NCBI GenBank assembly: GCA_025362095.1
Contig: JANYIJ010000148.1
Span: 1-35,763, forward strand
Direction of reading: 5' to 3'
Length of the DNA stretch: 35,763 nucleotides
Source: Gemmatimonadota bacterium
GTDB taxonomy: Bacteria > Gemmatimonadota > Gemmatimonadetes > Gemmatimonadales > Gemmatimonadaceae
Shown here piece by piece: positions 7,788 to 15,918 of the stretch. A model generated the notes under the pieces. It ran no database searches and was not told where the DNA came from. It saw nothing but the letters and a program-made list of their open reading frames with translations. The position numbers were made by a program, and so were the translations under genes. Position 1 is the first letter of the stretch, and each line of letters begins with the position of its first letter.

Positions 7788-8654
7788 ATGCTGCGACGGC
7801 TGACCAGCGCAATCACGTTCACCGCGATTCTCAGCGCGGGGCTGGCGGCTCCGTTTTCCGGAGCGGGCGCCCAGCAGCGCATCATTCGCGTGATGGGCGA
7901 TGACGGTCAGCCGGTCGCGTACGCAAACGTCACCGTTGCCGGTGAGCGGCCGCGAATCACGAACGAGAAGGGGCAAGTGGAGGTCGGCTCGTCGGCGCGG
8001 CCGGAATTCACCGCAGATGCGCGCCGGCTCGGCTACGAAGCGTGGTCGGGCAAGCTCAACCTCGGCGACACAGCCACGAGCGCGCTCATCACGCTGCATC
8101 GGATTTCGCGCCGCCTGTTCAAAGTGACGATCACCGACAGCTCGCGTGGCATATCCGCGAACCTGCGCGGGTTCTACGAGCGAATGCTCGCGCGGCAGCG
8201 CGGCGTCGGCAGCGGCATTTATCTCACGCCAGAAGAAGTCGACAAGCACAACGCCGTTGCGGCGAGCGCGCTGCTCAACGGCCTGAACGGCGTCTCGCTG
8301 CAGCGCACAGCCACGGGCAAGACAGTCGCAATGAGCTCGGGAGGCACCTGTCAGATGACGGTGCTTATCGACGGACGCCGCGCGTGCCCGGATAATGGAT
8401 GCAGCAGCGGAGCGAGTGCGCCACCTCCGCCGGACAATTCCACGGGCCCGCCGCGCCGCGGTACGCGCCAGGTTGTCGTTCCGCCGCCGCCGCGCGATGA
8501 AGAATTCGTTCTGCTCGACAATCTCGTCGGCGTGAGCGAAGTTGCGGCGATCGAGCTCTATCCGCGGGGCGCATCGATTCCGTCGTCGCTTCCGACGCCG
8601 GATGCTTCGTGCGGGCTCATCGCGTTCTGGACGGGCGGCAGAAAAGCGCCGTAA
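7788..8654 (+). CDS. Secreted CarboxypepD_reg protein with plug-like C-terminal half and no beta-barrel
   Basis: I start this at ATG 7788 (MLRRLTSAITFTAILSAGLAAPFSGAGAQ), which has a strong Shine-Dalgarno (GGGGAGAGGGAG) and gives a signal peptide; the track start at 7743 is 15 codons too early. The mature protein begins with a carboxypeptidase-regulatory-like fold (RVMGDDGQPVAYANVTVAGERPRITNEKGQ to about residue 105). Its second half resembles a TonB-receptor plug (HNAVAASALLNGLNGVSLQ, TVLIDGRRACPD, LVGVSEVAAIELYPRG) and ends SCGLIAFWTGGRKAP, without barrel strands. A Pro-rich linker (SAPPPPDNSTGPPRR) interrupts it. Several cysteines (TCQM, RACPDNGC, ASCG) could form periplasmic disulfides. 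Proteins of this layout are known to me only as uncharacterised; a receptor partner or signalling role is inference. It stands alone, convergent with the next gene. Confidence 0.8.
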   Translation: MLRRLTSAITFTAILSAGLAAPFSGAGAQQRIIRVMGDDGQPVAYANVTVAGERPRITNEKGQVEVGSSARPEFTADARRLGYEAWSGKLNLGDTATSALITLHRISRRLFKVTITDSSRGISANLRGFYERMLARQRGVGSGIYLTPEEVDKHNAVAASALLNGLNGVSLQRTATGKTVAMSSGGTCQMTVLIDGRRACPDNGCSSGASAPPPPDNSTGPPRRGTRQVVVPPPPRDEEFVLLDNLVGVSEVAAIELYPRGASIPSSLPTPDASCGLIAFWTGGRKAP

Positions 8655-8684
8655 GCGCTGCAGCTGTCGATCCGGGGCGGCGGT

Positions 8685-10103
8685 TTAGTCGTGAACCACC
8701 GGCAGTGCCTCGCGATTCCATTCATCGTAACCGCCGCGGAGATTGATCACGTCACGCACGCCGTGCGCGAGCAGCACACTCGCCGCGATTGCCGAGCGCG
8801 TGCCCCCCTGGCATTGGACGAGCACCGGCCGCTCTCGCGGAATTTCGCCGACTCGCTCTCCGAGATACCCAACCGGAATGTGCAGCGCGCCCGGAAGGTG
8901 CCCGTGTGCCCACTCCGACGCGTTGCGCACGTCGACCACGGTGACCTCACCGCTCTTCACGCGATCTGCAATCAAGGACGACGTCGTTTGCGTCACGCGC
9001 TCCATCGTGCCGCCGTCCGACCATGCGCTCAGCGAATCGGCAGGGAACCATCCGGCGACGTGATCGAGACCGATCTTCGCCATCTCGCGAGACGCGCGCG
9101 CGGCATCGGCTTGCGATTCGGCGATCAGGCACACGTCGCGGTCGTACGGTAGAAGCCAGCCGGCCCAAGTCGAAAACGATTTTCCCAACGGAATATTCAG
9201 GGTGCCGGGAACGTGTGCATCGGCGAACGCGTCGCCCGAGCGCGTGTCGACGACGACCTGATGTTCGGCGAGCGCGCCGCCCAGCCGCGCGGGGTCGAGT
9301 CGATCGGGTTGCGGCCACTCTTTGAGAATCGGAGGGCCGTCGCGATTGATGCGTTTCATTTCCGCGAAATACGCCGGCGGCTCGGGTTGGCCGGCGAGCA
9401 CCTCCGCCACGAACGCGCTTTCATCGAGCGTGGTGAGTCCCCAGTTCGCGATGCGTTCGTAGCCGATCGTCGATTGGGGCAGCGAGCCAAGCGCCTTTCC
9501 GCAGGCTGAGCCGGCGCCGTGTCCTGGCCAGAGCTGCACGTGGTCCGGCAGCTCGCGAACGCGCTTCAGGGAGCCGAAGAGCGCGTGCGCGGAATCTTCC
9601 ATCGTGTTCGCGATCTTCGCCGCGCGCTCGAGCAGGTCGGGGCGACCGACGTCGCCGACGAACACGCAATCACCAGAGACGAGCCCGACCGGCCTATCCG
9701 AGGTCGCGAGATCCGTGACGAGAAACACCAGGTGCTCGGGCGTGTGTCCCGGTGTGTGCAGCACGTCGAATCGCACACGCCCTGCGTGGAACGCATCGCC
9801 GTCGTGCAGCAGTCTCGCGCCGTCGTCTGCGGCGAACGCGTACTGCCAGTCGCGGCCGCCTTCCGCCGAGAGGAGCAGCGTCGCGCAGGCGCGCTGCGCG
9901 AGTTCGCGGCTGCCCGACACGAAATCGGCGTGGATGTGCGTTTCGGTGACGCTCGTGATCCGGAGGCGCTCGGCCGCTGCAGCCGCGAGGTACTGCGAGA
10001 CATCGCGGTTCGCGTCGATCACGACCGCCTCGCCGCTGGCCTCGCAGCCGATCAAATAGCTCGCCTGCGCGAGGCCTTCATCGTAGAAACGCCTGAAGAA
10101 CAT
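8685..10103 (-). CDS. MBL-fold persulfide dioxygenase-like hydrolase fused to two rhodanese domains
   Basis: This cytoplasmic sulfur enzyme has 472 residues. Residues about 1-250 form a metallo-beta-lactamase domain with THIHADF (56-61), HTPGHTPEH (115-123) and SGDCVFVGDVGRPDL (about 142-156). These match the iron ligands of ETHE1-type persulfide dioxygenases. The second His of the dinuclear HxHxDH motif is Phe here, as expected for a mononuclear iron site. Two rhodanese domains follow. The first (VVVDTRSGDAFADAHVPG) has no Cys in its active loop (IAESQADA) and is probably inactive. The second (VLVQCQGGTRSA) keeps the catalytic Cys. By analogy with CstB and ETHE1-rhodanese fusions it would oxidise persulfides to sulfite or thiosulfate. 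The TauE/SafE exporter lies just upstream in the same operon, 21 nt away, which supports this. GGGAGA precedes the start. Confidence 0.9.
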   Translation of the reverse strand: MFFRRFYDEGLAQASYLIGCEASGEAVVIDANRDVSQYLAAAAAERLRITSVTETHIHADFVSGSRELAQRACATLLLSAEGGRDWQYAFAADDGARLLHDGDAFHAGRVRFDVLHTPGHTPEHLVFLVTDLATSDRPVGLVSGDCVFVGDVGRPDLLERAAKIANTMEDSAHALFGSLKRVRELPDHVQLWPGHGAGSACGKALGSLPQSTIGYERIANWGLTTLDESAFVAEVLAGQPEPPAYFAEMKRINRDGPPILKEWPQPDRLDPARLGGALAEHQVVVDTRSGDAFADAHVPGTLNIPLGKSFSTWAGWLLPYDRDVCLIAESQADAARASREMAKIGLDHVAGWFPADSLSAWSDGGTMERVTQTTSSLIADRVKSGEVTVVDVRNASEWAHGHLPGALHIPVGYLGERVGEIPRERPVLVQCQGGTRSAIAASVLLAHGVRDVINLRGGYDEWNREALPVVHD

Positions 10104-10124
10104 CCGTCGGTCTCTCCCGGGCGA

Positions 10125-10877
10125 CTACAGTCGCGAGTAGTTCTGCCAGAACACCAGCACCGCTATTACGAGCAGGAGCACGGCGAATCCCTGTTTCAGC
10201 GCGCGTTGCGGCACGGAGCGGGCGAATCGCGCGCCCGCGACGATTCCGACAATTGTGAACGCAGTAAAAGTAGTCACATCACGCCATGGGATCGCGTCGA
10301 TGTTTCGCTGTCCGGCATAGCCGGACACACAGTTCATCGCGATGACCAGCAGCGACGTTCCCACGGCCTCGCGCATGGGCACCTGGCCGAACAGCACGAG
10401 CGCGGGAACGATGAGAAAACCGCCGCCAATCCCGATGAGTCCCGTGAGACCGCCGACTGCGAACGCGACCACGTACAGTGCACGAGACGGCGCGCGCAGT
10501 GGTGCCAGGATTGAAGTGTCACGCGAGGCGGAGCGGAGCATCAGCATCGCGGCCGCGGCCATGACGACGCCGAGAATCAAGAGTTGCATGCGCCCGCTCA
10601 CAAGCACCGATGCGCGCGCGCCCGCGAACGACCCCGCCATCGCGACGAGACCAAATAGCAGCGCGCCGGTGAGCCGGACGTTTCCCGCGCGCCACTGTCC
10701 GATCGCTCCAACGAGGCTCGTGGCGCCAACGATCGGAAAACTCATCGCGATCGCCAGCTTCGGATCGATGCCGAGCACGTACACCAGGACTGGCACGGTG
10801 AGAATTGAGCCGCCGCCGCCGAACAAACCGAGTGTCAGCCCGATGATCAGGGCGAGAGTCAATGCGAGCGCGGTCAC
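10125..10877 (-). CDS. TauE/SafE-family sulfite (sulfonate) exporter
   Basis: This inner-membrane permease has about 250 residues and eight or so hydrophobic helices. It carries the two family half-motifs GLFGGGGSILTVPVLVYVLG and GLIGIGGGFLIVPALVLFG. The track start at 11192 is wrong: its first 100 residues are an Arg/Ser-rich shadow of the amidase. I choose GTG at 10877 (VTALALTLALIIGL), one nucleotide past the amidase stop, implying translational coupling. Together with the downstream MBL-rhodanese it resembles the cst-type arrangement, in which sulfite formed from persulfide is exported. Substrate is inferred from family and context. Confidence 0.88.
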   Translation of the reverse strand: MTALALTLALIIGLTLGLFGGGGSILTVPVLVYVLGIDPKLAIAMSFPIVGATSLVGAIGQWRAGNVRLTGALLFGLVAMAGSFAGARASVLVSGRMQLLILGVVMAAAAMLMLRSASRDTSILAPLRAPSRALYVVAFAVGGLTGLIGIGGGFLIVPALVLFGQVPMREAVGTSLLVIAMNCVSGYAGQRNIDAIPWRDVTTFTAFTIVGIVAGARFARSVPQRALKQGFAVLLLVIAVLVFWQNYSRL

Positions 10878-10878
10878 G

Positions 10879-12576
10879 TCACTCGTCGAGCAGCGGATAC
10901 CACCGGCGCGGCTTCTTGCGATCGACGATCTGTTCCGCTGCGGCCGCGATCCGCAGGAGCATGCGCTCGCCCCACGGTCTGCCGATCGCCTGCATGCCGA
11001 TCGGAAGTCCGCCGGAATCGTAGCCCGCCGGAAAACTGATCGCGGGATGACCGGTGAAGTTCGATGGAAAAGCGAACCGCATGATCTCGGTGGTCGTCGA
11101 CAGATCCGATTCCCCGTGGGGCTGTGCGGCGGGATTGATTCGCGGCGCGGCGATCGCAGTGGCGGGCGTGATGATCGCATCGACGCCTTCAAAAGCGCGC
11201 CGAAAGATCGCCATCGCGCGCGTCCGGATCCGCTGCGCCTTCACGTACTCGGCAGCGGTCGAGCCGCGCGCGCTCGCGAGATTCGCGCGCGCATCGAGGC
11301 CGAACTGGCGGCGGTGCTCGCTGTCGTATGGGGTCATCGCCGCGACCATCTCGCTGGTGATGCTCACAATGTGCCCGATGCGCATGAGATCGAGCTCAGG
11401 AATATCCACTTCCCTGATCACAGCGCCGCGATCGACAAGCGAACGCACGAGCGACTCACACCGCTCCACCACCTCCGGCGTCGCGTGTCGGAACCATGGC
11501 CAGTATACGCCGAGCGTCACGCCGCGAAGATCAGCCGGTGGAGCGTCGTCGATTTCCACGGCGGAGTGGCCGATACTGAGCGGGTCGAGCGGATCGGGTC
11601 CCGCCAGGAGTTCGTACATGCGCGCGCAGTCACGCACGTTCGCCGTCATCGGCCCGATGTGCGCGAGACTCCAGCAGAGCGGAAACGCGCCGTGCTCGCT
11701 GATGCGGCCGAAGGTCGCTTTGAGTCCGACGATCCCGCAGAGCGCGGCGGGCATGCGAATCGACCCGCCGCCGTCGGCGCCTATCGCGATGGGCGCGAGA
11801 CCTGAAGCAACCACCGTCGCCGGTCCGCTCGACGATCCGCCCGTGTGAAATCGATCGTCGTACGGATTGCGCGTGGTGCCGTGATGCGGGTTGAGGCCGG
11901 TGACGTTTATTCCGAGCTCGTGCATGTTCGTCTTCCCGACGAGCAGTGCTCCGGCTGCGCGCATGCGCGCCACGACGGTCGCATCGTGCGCGGCGCGCGA
12001 GGTGCCGATGAAACTCGTGCCGGCGGTTGTGGCGTAGCCGCGCTGATCGAGTTCGTCTTTCACCGCTGACGGAACGCCGTCGAACGGGCCCAGCGGCGCG
12101 CCCGCGCGCCAGCGTATTCCCGACGCCTTTGCCTGCGCCATCACGTCGTCGCGATCGACGGCGATGAAGGCCTTCAGACTGGGCGCATCGCGCTCACTTT
12201 GGTCTAGCTGCGATAGAAAACGTTCGGCCACTTTCTCGGGGGACGTACGGCCCTCGCGATACGCCTGCGCGAAATCGTCGACACCGGGAAAGTGAAATCC
12301 TGGCGGAGACTGGGACGTGCTGCGCGCGAGCGGCGGCGACGCGCGATCGTCTGGATCGAGAAACGGAAAAAACGTCGGCGGCTCGTCGACGCGCTCCGTG
12401 CTGATGCGGTTGAGGCCCGCGTCTTTCCGGAGCTTTCCGACCAGCGCCGGGCCCGTGATGGGATTCTCGAGCAGCTCAGTGACGACGCGGAGTGCGGCGG
12501 TGCCGAGCCGCGGCAGATCGAGCGAGCGAAGATCGTACGTCAATCGTGGCTCACTTCGGCGCGCCGTATTTCGCAA
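10879..12576 (-). CDS. Amidase-signature (AS) family amidase
   Basis: This hydrolyses a carboxamide bond; the exact substrate is unknown. The Ser-cisSer-Lys triad is visible: Lys173 in VPSAVKDELD, the cis-Ser in TGGSSSGPA (about 245-252) and the nucleophile Ser272 in GADGGGSIRMPAALCG. The 565-residue length is long for the family because about 90 N-terminal residues precede the usual start of the fold (FPGVDDFAQAYREGRTSPEKVAERFL). No signal peptide is seen, so it is probably cytoplasmic. The ATG at 12576 overlaps the upstream Asp-box gene by 26 nt; a TTG at 12543, just after that gene's stop, is an alternative start. It could be an aryl-acylamidase, a GatA-like paralogue or an amide-degrading enzyme. 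No GatB or GatC lies nearby, so a transamidase role is unlikely. Confidence 0.88.
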   Translation of the reverse strand: MRNTARRSEPRLTYDLRSLDLPRLGTAALRVVTELLENPITGPALVGKLRKDAGLNRISTERVDEPPTFFPFLDPDDRASPPLARSTSQSPPGFHFPGVDDFAQAYREGRTSPEKVAERFLSQLDQSERDAPSLKAFIAVDRDDVMAQAKASGIRWRAGAPLGPFDGVPSAVKDELDQRGYATTAGTSFIGTSRAAHDATVVARMRAAGALLVGKTNMHELGINVTGLNPHHGTTRNPYDDRFHTGGSSSGPATVVASGLAPIAIGADGGGSIRMPAALCGIVGLKATFGRISEHGAFPLCWSLAHIGPMTANVRDCARMYELLAGPDPLDPLSIGHSAVEIDDAPPADLRGVTLGVYWPWFRHATPEVVERCESLVRSLVDRGAVIREVDIPELDLMRIGHIVSITSEMVAAMTPYDSEHRRQFGLDARANLASARGSTAAEYVKAQRIRTRAMAIFRRAFEGVDAIITPATAIAAPRINPAAQPHGESDLSTTTEIMRFAFPSNFTGHPAISFPAGYDSGGLPIGMQAIGRPWGERMLLRIAAAAEQIVDRKKPRRWYPLLDE

Positions 12577-13639
12577 TGCGGCCGCGGGGGCCGACCGCCC
12601 ATCCCGTGTTTCCCGCGAAACTCACGCCCCAATAAGTGAGTGTATCGCCGAACGACCACGTCGCGCCGAGGTCGCGCGTGATCGCAGCGCCGTGCGCGCC
12701 AACCGCCGCGAACACCGGCGGATTGCTGCCGGGCATGAACACGAGGCCGGTAGACACACCGTCGGGGCTTGCCGTGTTCGCGCCGGACCACGTCACGCCG
12801 CCGTCGCTCGTGCGGATCGCGCGATCCGATGGGCCTCGTGCGATCGCGTAGTCGCCGCCCACGGCGAGTCCGTGCATCGCGTCGGAGAACGCGATGCCGA
12901 ACAAACCGGAACTCGTGCCGCCCGGCAGTCCGCTGGACGACGCCGTCCAGGAGCGGCCGCGATCGGTGGAACGGAACACGCGTGCTTCCTTGCCGCCCCC
13001 GGTGGCGATCCACGCGTTCGATGAACCCTGCACGGTGAGCTGCGTGTTGCTCGCGGCGAACGCGGCTTCGTTTGGAAGCACGGGCGGAATGTTCGCAGGA
13101 GCAGTTCGCGTCCAGTTCGATCCGCCGTCGTCCGTCGTGAGGATCACGAATTTTCCGCCGACCGGATCGCTGAACGTGAAACCGTGCCGCGCATCCCAGA
13201 ACGCAATGCCGTCGAGAAAAATTCCTTTCGTGGTGTCGCTCCACGTGAGCGACCAGTGTTTTCCGCCGTCGACGGTCCGATAGAGGTGCGCCTGTCCCTG
13301 CTCGGCCGGCCCTGCGCTCGCGATCACCGCGGTGTTCGCATCGAACGCTTTGATGCCGCGAAAATCAAGCCGCGCTGCGCCGGGAACGGTATCGGCGTCC
13401 CAGGTGGCTCCGCCATCGACCGTGCGAAAGACGTGGCCTGCGGTGCAGCCTGCCCAGGCGACGAGCGCGCTCGCCGCGGACATGCTTCGGCAGCTTGCGG
13501 TTGAGGGCACCGTCTGTCTCTGCCAGCGCGCAGGCTCGGGCGCAGAGTTTCCGGATGCAACTGCGGGCCTGTTTGCGCCGGAGCATGCGGCAAGCGCGAA
13601 AGCCGCAAACAGAATGGAGCGGCGAACTCGATCGGTCAT
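12551..13639 (-). CDS. Asp-box/BNR beta-propeller lipoprotein (Ycf48-like)
   Basis: The start is ATG 13639 (MTDRVRRSILFAAFALAACSGANRP), which gives a lipoprotein signal with lipobox LAAC. The track start at 13945 adds about 100 Arg/Ser/Ala-rich residues antisense to the SCO gene. The mature chain (362 aa with signal) has repeated Asp-box motifs: RTVDGGATWD, RTVDGGKHWS, TTDDGGSNWT, RSTDRGRSWT, RTSDGGVTWS and a degenerate RDLGATWS. These predict a six- or seven-bladed propeller similar to the photosystem II assembly factor Ycf48 and sialidase-like folds. Sialidase catalytic residues are not recognisable, so binding or assembly is more likely than hydrolysis. It leads the amidase-TauE-rhodanese unit and is divergent from the SCO operon with 74 nt between starts. 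Confidence 0.85.
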   Translation of the reverse strand: MTDRVRRSILFAAFALAACSGANRPAVASGNSAPEPARWQRQTVPSTASCRSMSAASALVAWAGCTAGHVFRTVDGGATWDADTVPGAARLDFRGIKAFDANTAVIASAGPAEQGQAHLYRTVDGGKHWSLTWSDTTKGIFLDGIAFWDARHGFTFSDPVGGKFVILTTDDGGSNWTRTAPANIPPVLPNEAAFAASNTQLTVQGSSNAWIATGGGKEARVFRSTDRGRSWTASSSGLPGGTSSGLFGIAFSDAMHGLAVGGDYAIARGPSDRAIRTSDGGVTWSGANTASPDGVSTGLVFMPGSNPPVFAAVGAHGAAITRDLGATWSFGDTLTYWGVSFAGNTGWAVGPRGRIAKYGAPK

Positions 13640-13713
13640 CGGGAAAAGTGATTCGCCGTCATCTGTCCGCTTTCGCGCTCCGAAGGTGGGGACTGCCGCG
13701 TTACATTCCACCA

Positions 13714-14307
13714 ATGATGATGCCTGCGACCGTCGTTCGCACCTGCTCGGTGCTGCTGGCTGCCACATTGATCGCGGGGTGCGACGGGAAGCCGCCCGAG
13801 CACGGCACGCTGATCGACCCGCCTCAGACCGCGCCGCCGCTGCACCTCTCGTTCGTGGACGGGAAGGAATTCGATCTCGCGGCGCAGCATCTGCGGCTGA
13901 CGTTCGTGTACTTCGGTTACACACACTGCCCGGACGCGTGCCCAACCACCCTCACGGACTGGGCGCGCGCACGGGCGCTTCTCGGCTCGAGTGCAGCGAA
14001 AGTGCATTTCATTTTCGTGAGCGTGGATCCTTCGCGCGACACACCGGAAATCGCGCAGCGATATGCGAGGCAGTTCGACTCGACGTTCGTCGGGCTGGTC
14101 GCGACGCCCGAGCAGGTCGCAAAAATCTCGAAAGACTGGGGGTTCGCCGTCGACCATGAGGAAATGCCTGGGATGAAGATGGGCGAGTACGGAGTGTCGC
14201 ATCCCGCAGGCGTGTATTTCGTGGATGGCGAGAACCGCTGGCGGTTCGTGTTCGCTCCGGAGACCAAGCCGGCGGATATCGCGTCAGATCTCAAGCGGTT
14301 GATGTGA
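13714..14307 (+). CDS. SCO1/SenC/PrrC-family copper chaperone lipoprotein
   Basis: This thioredoxin-fold periplasmic protein delivers copper to the CuA site of cytochrome oxidase or reduces its cysteines. Both metal ligands are present: CPDAC (Cys72, Cys76) in YFGYTHCPDACPTTL and His163 in VSHPAGVYFVDG. VDPSRDTPE is also typical. The N-terminus MMMPATVVRTCSVLLAATLIAGCDG carries a lipobox (IAGC). Three consecutive ATGs begin at 13714; the track start at 13495 is spurious. TACATT ends 6 nt before the first ATG and could be a -10 element of a leaderless message, though this is weak. It overlaps the next gene by 4 nt. No oxidase gene is in the window. Confidence 0.93.
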   Translation: MMMPATVVRTCSVLLAATLIAGCDGKPPEHGTLIDPPQTAPPLHLSFVDGKEFDLAAQHLRLTFVYFGYTHCPDACPTTLTDWARARALLGSSAAKVHFIFVSVDPSRDTPEIAQRYARQFDSTFVGLVATPEQVAKISKDWGFAVDHEEMPGMKMGEYGVSHPAGVYFVDGENRWRFVFAPETKPADIASDLKRLM

Positions 14308-15896
14308 GCGCGTCGCGCGCGGTGTCGTTTTCGCGAATTATCGCCGTGGCCGCGAGCCTCGGCGCGATGCCGGCGGCGCTCATGGCGCAGCCGGGCGCAC
14401 GTTCCGTTTCTCCCGCGGCCGCCGCCGCCGCCGCCGCAGCGCCCTGTCCGCAATCGGACACGGCGTGCGTGCCGCCACGCGTCGCGCGCGAGTTTCGCGG
14501 CGTGTGGGTCGCGAGTGTGCGCAATCTCGATTGGCCGTCGCGGCCGGGACTGCCGCCGTCGCTCGCGAAAGCCGAGTTGATCGCACTGCTGGATCGCGCG
14601 GCCGCGATCGGACTGAACGCCGTGCTGCTGCAGGTGCGCCCCGCCGCCGACGCGCTCTACGAATCGAAGATCGAGCCGTGGTCGGAGTACCTCACAGGAA
14701 AGCAGGGACTCGCGCCGGCGCCGCTGTGGGATCCGCTGCAGTTCGCGGTCGCGCAGGCGCACGCGCGAGGACTGGAGCTCCACGCGTGGTTCAATCCGTA
14801 TCGCGCGAAGGAGCCGTCGGCAAAAGGCCCGCTCGCTTCGAATCACATTGCGAAGCGTCACCCGGAGCTCGTGAAGAAATACGGGACGCAACTCTGGATG
14901 GATCCGGGCGAACCGGCGGTGCGAGCGCAGACGTTGCGCGTGGTGCTCGACGTCGTGAAACGCTACGACATCGACGGTGTGCATCTCGACGATTACTTCT
15001 ATCCGTATCCCGAGCGCCGCCCGAACGGGTCCACCGATTTTCCCGACGAGCGCAGCTGGAAGGCCTATAAGAAGGGCGGCGGAAAACTCGCGCGCGATGA
15101 CTGGAGACGGTCGAACGTCGACGAACTCATCGAGACGCTGCACAAAGAGATCGCGAAGGAAAAGCCCTGGGTGAAGTTCGGCATCTCGCCGTTCCAGCTC
15201 TGGCGTCCAGGATATCCGGAGCAGATCACCACCGGACTCGATGCGTTCGCCACACTGTATGCCGATTCGCGGAAGTGGTTTGTGAATGGGTGGGTGGACT
15301 ATCTCTCTCCGCAGCTCTACCGGCGCGTGGACGAAGAGCGCAGCTATGGCCTGCTTATGCGCTGGTGGGCGGCGCAGAACGCGCGCCAGCGACATCTCTG
15401 GCCGGGACTCTACACGTCAGGCGTGCGAACCGGCGCGGCCACCGAGTGGCGGCGCGGCGAGATTGTCGCGCAGGTGCTCGCGACGCGCGATCAGCCCGCT
15501 GTCGACGGTGAAGTGCACTTCTCGATGGAATCGTTCCTCACGGATCGCGACAGTGTGGGCACGCTGCTCCGGCGCACGGTTTACGCGCAGCAGGCGCTCG
15601 TCCCTGAGTCACCGTGGATGATGCCGGGAACGCCCACCACTCCGACGACCGGATTCAAGCACGGCGCGGACGGCGATTCGGTGACGATCGTCGCCGGGAC
15701 GGGAACAGCGCCGCGCTGGTGGATGGTGCAATTGCGCACCGATGGTGCGTGGGAAACGCATATGATCGACGCAGCCGCGCGTGCCTACGGCATTCCGGTT
15801 TCATTCTCCACGAAGGCGCGCCCGGATTTGATCGCCGTCACCGCCGTCGATCGCGTGGGGAACGCGAGCGGCGTGTCGGCATTGCGCCTCCCCTGA
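14304..15896 (+). CDS. GHL10 (DUF187) family glycoside hydrolase-like, DigH-related
   Basis: This exported TIM-barrel protein has 530 residues. It begins at GTG 14304, overlapping the SCO stop codon (ATGTGA), so translation is probably coupled. A signal peptide ends near ALMAQ and is followed by an alanine run of nine. The GHL10 signatures are EFRGVWVASVRNLDWPS, AVLLQVRPAADALYES, HAWFNPYRA and DGVHLDDYFYPYPE. E. coli DigH of this family cleaves denuded peptidoglycan glycans at the divisome, so a cell-wall role is the best guess. The C-terminal 120 or so residues (about 410-530) look like an Ig- or FnIII-like sandwich, ending GVSALRLP. A second in-frame GTG at 14322 is possible. Confidence 0.9.
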   Translation: MSASRAVSFSRIIAVAASLGAMPAALMAQPGARSVSPAAAAAAAAAPCPQSDTACVPPRVAREFRGVWVASVRNLDWPSRPGLPPSLAKAELIALLDRAAAIGLNAVLLQVRPAADALYESKIEPWSEYLTGKQGLAPAPLWDPLQFAVAQAHARGLELHAWFNPYRAKEPSAKGPLASNHIAKRHPELVKKYGTQLWMDPGEPAVRAQTLRVVLDVVKRYDIDGVHLDDYFYPYPERRPNGSTDFPDERSWKAYKKGGGKLARDDWRRSNVDELIETLHKEIAKEKPWVKFGISPFQLWRPGYPEQITTGLDAFATLYADSRKWFVNGWVDYLSPQLYRRVDEERSYGLLMRWWAAQNARQRHLWPGLYTSGVRTGAATEWRRGEIVAQVLATRDQPAVDGEVHFSMESFLTDRDSVGTLLRRTVYAQQALVPESPWMMPGTPTTPTTGFKHGADGDSVTIVAGTGTAPRWWMVQLRTDGAWETHMIDAAARAYGIPVSFSTKARPDLIAVTAVDRVGNASGVSALRLP

Positions 15897-15918
15897 CCAG
15901 CGCCTTTCTTCTTCCGTC

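Noticed and set aside
10878-11192. N-terminal 105 residues of the TauE/SafE track ORF
   Set aside because: They overlap the amidase coding sequence in another frame and are Arg/Ser-rich; the hydrophobic permease begins at GTG 10877.
13640-13945. Long N-terminal extension of the Asp-box lipoprotein ORF
   Set aside because: Antisense to the SCO gene; the lipoprotein signal begins at 13639.
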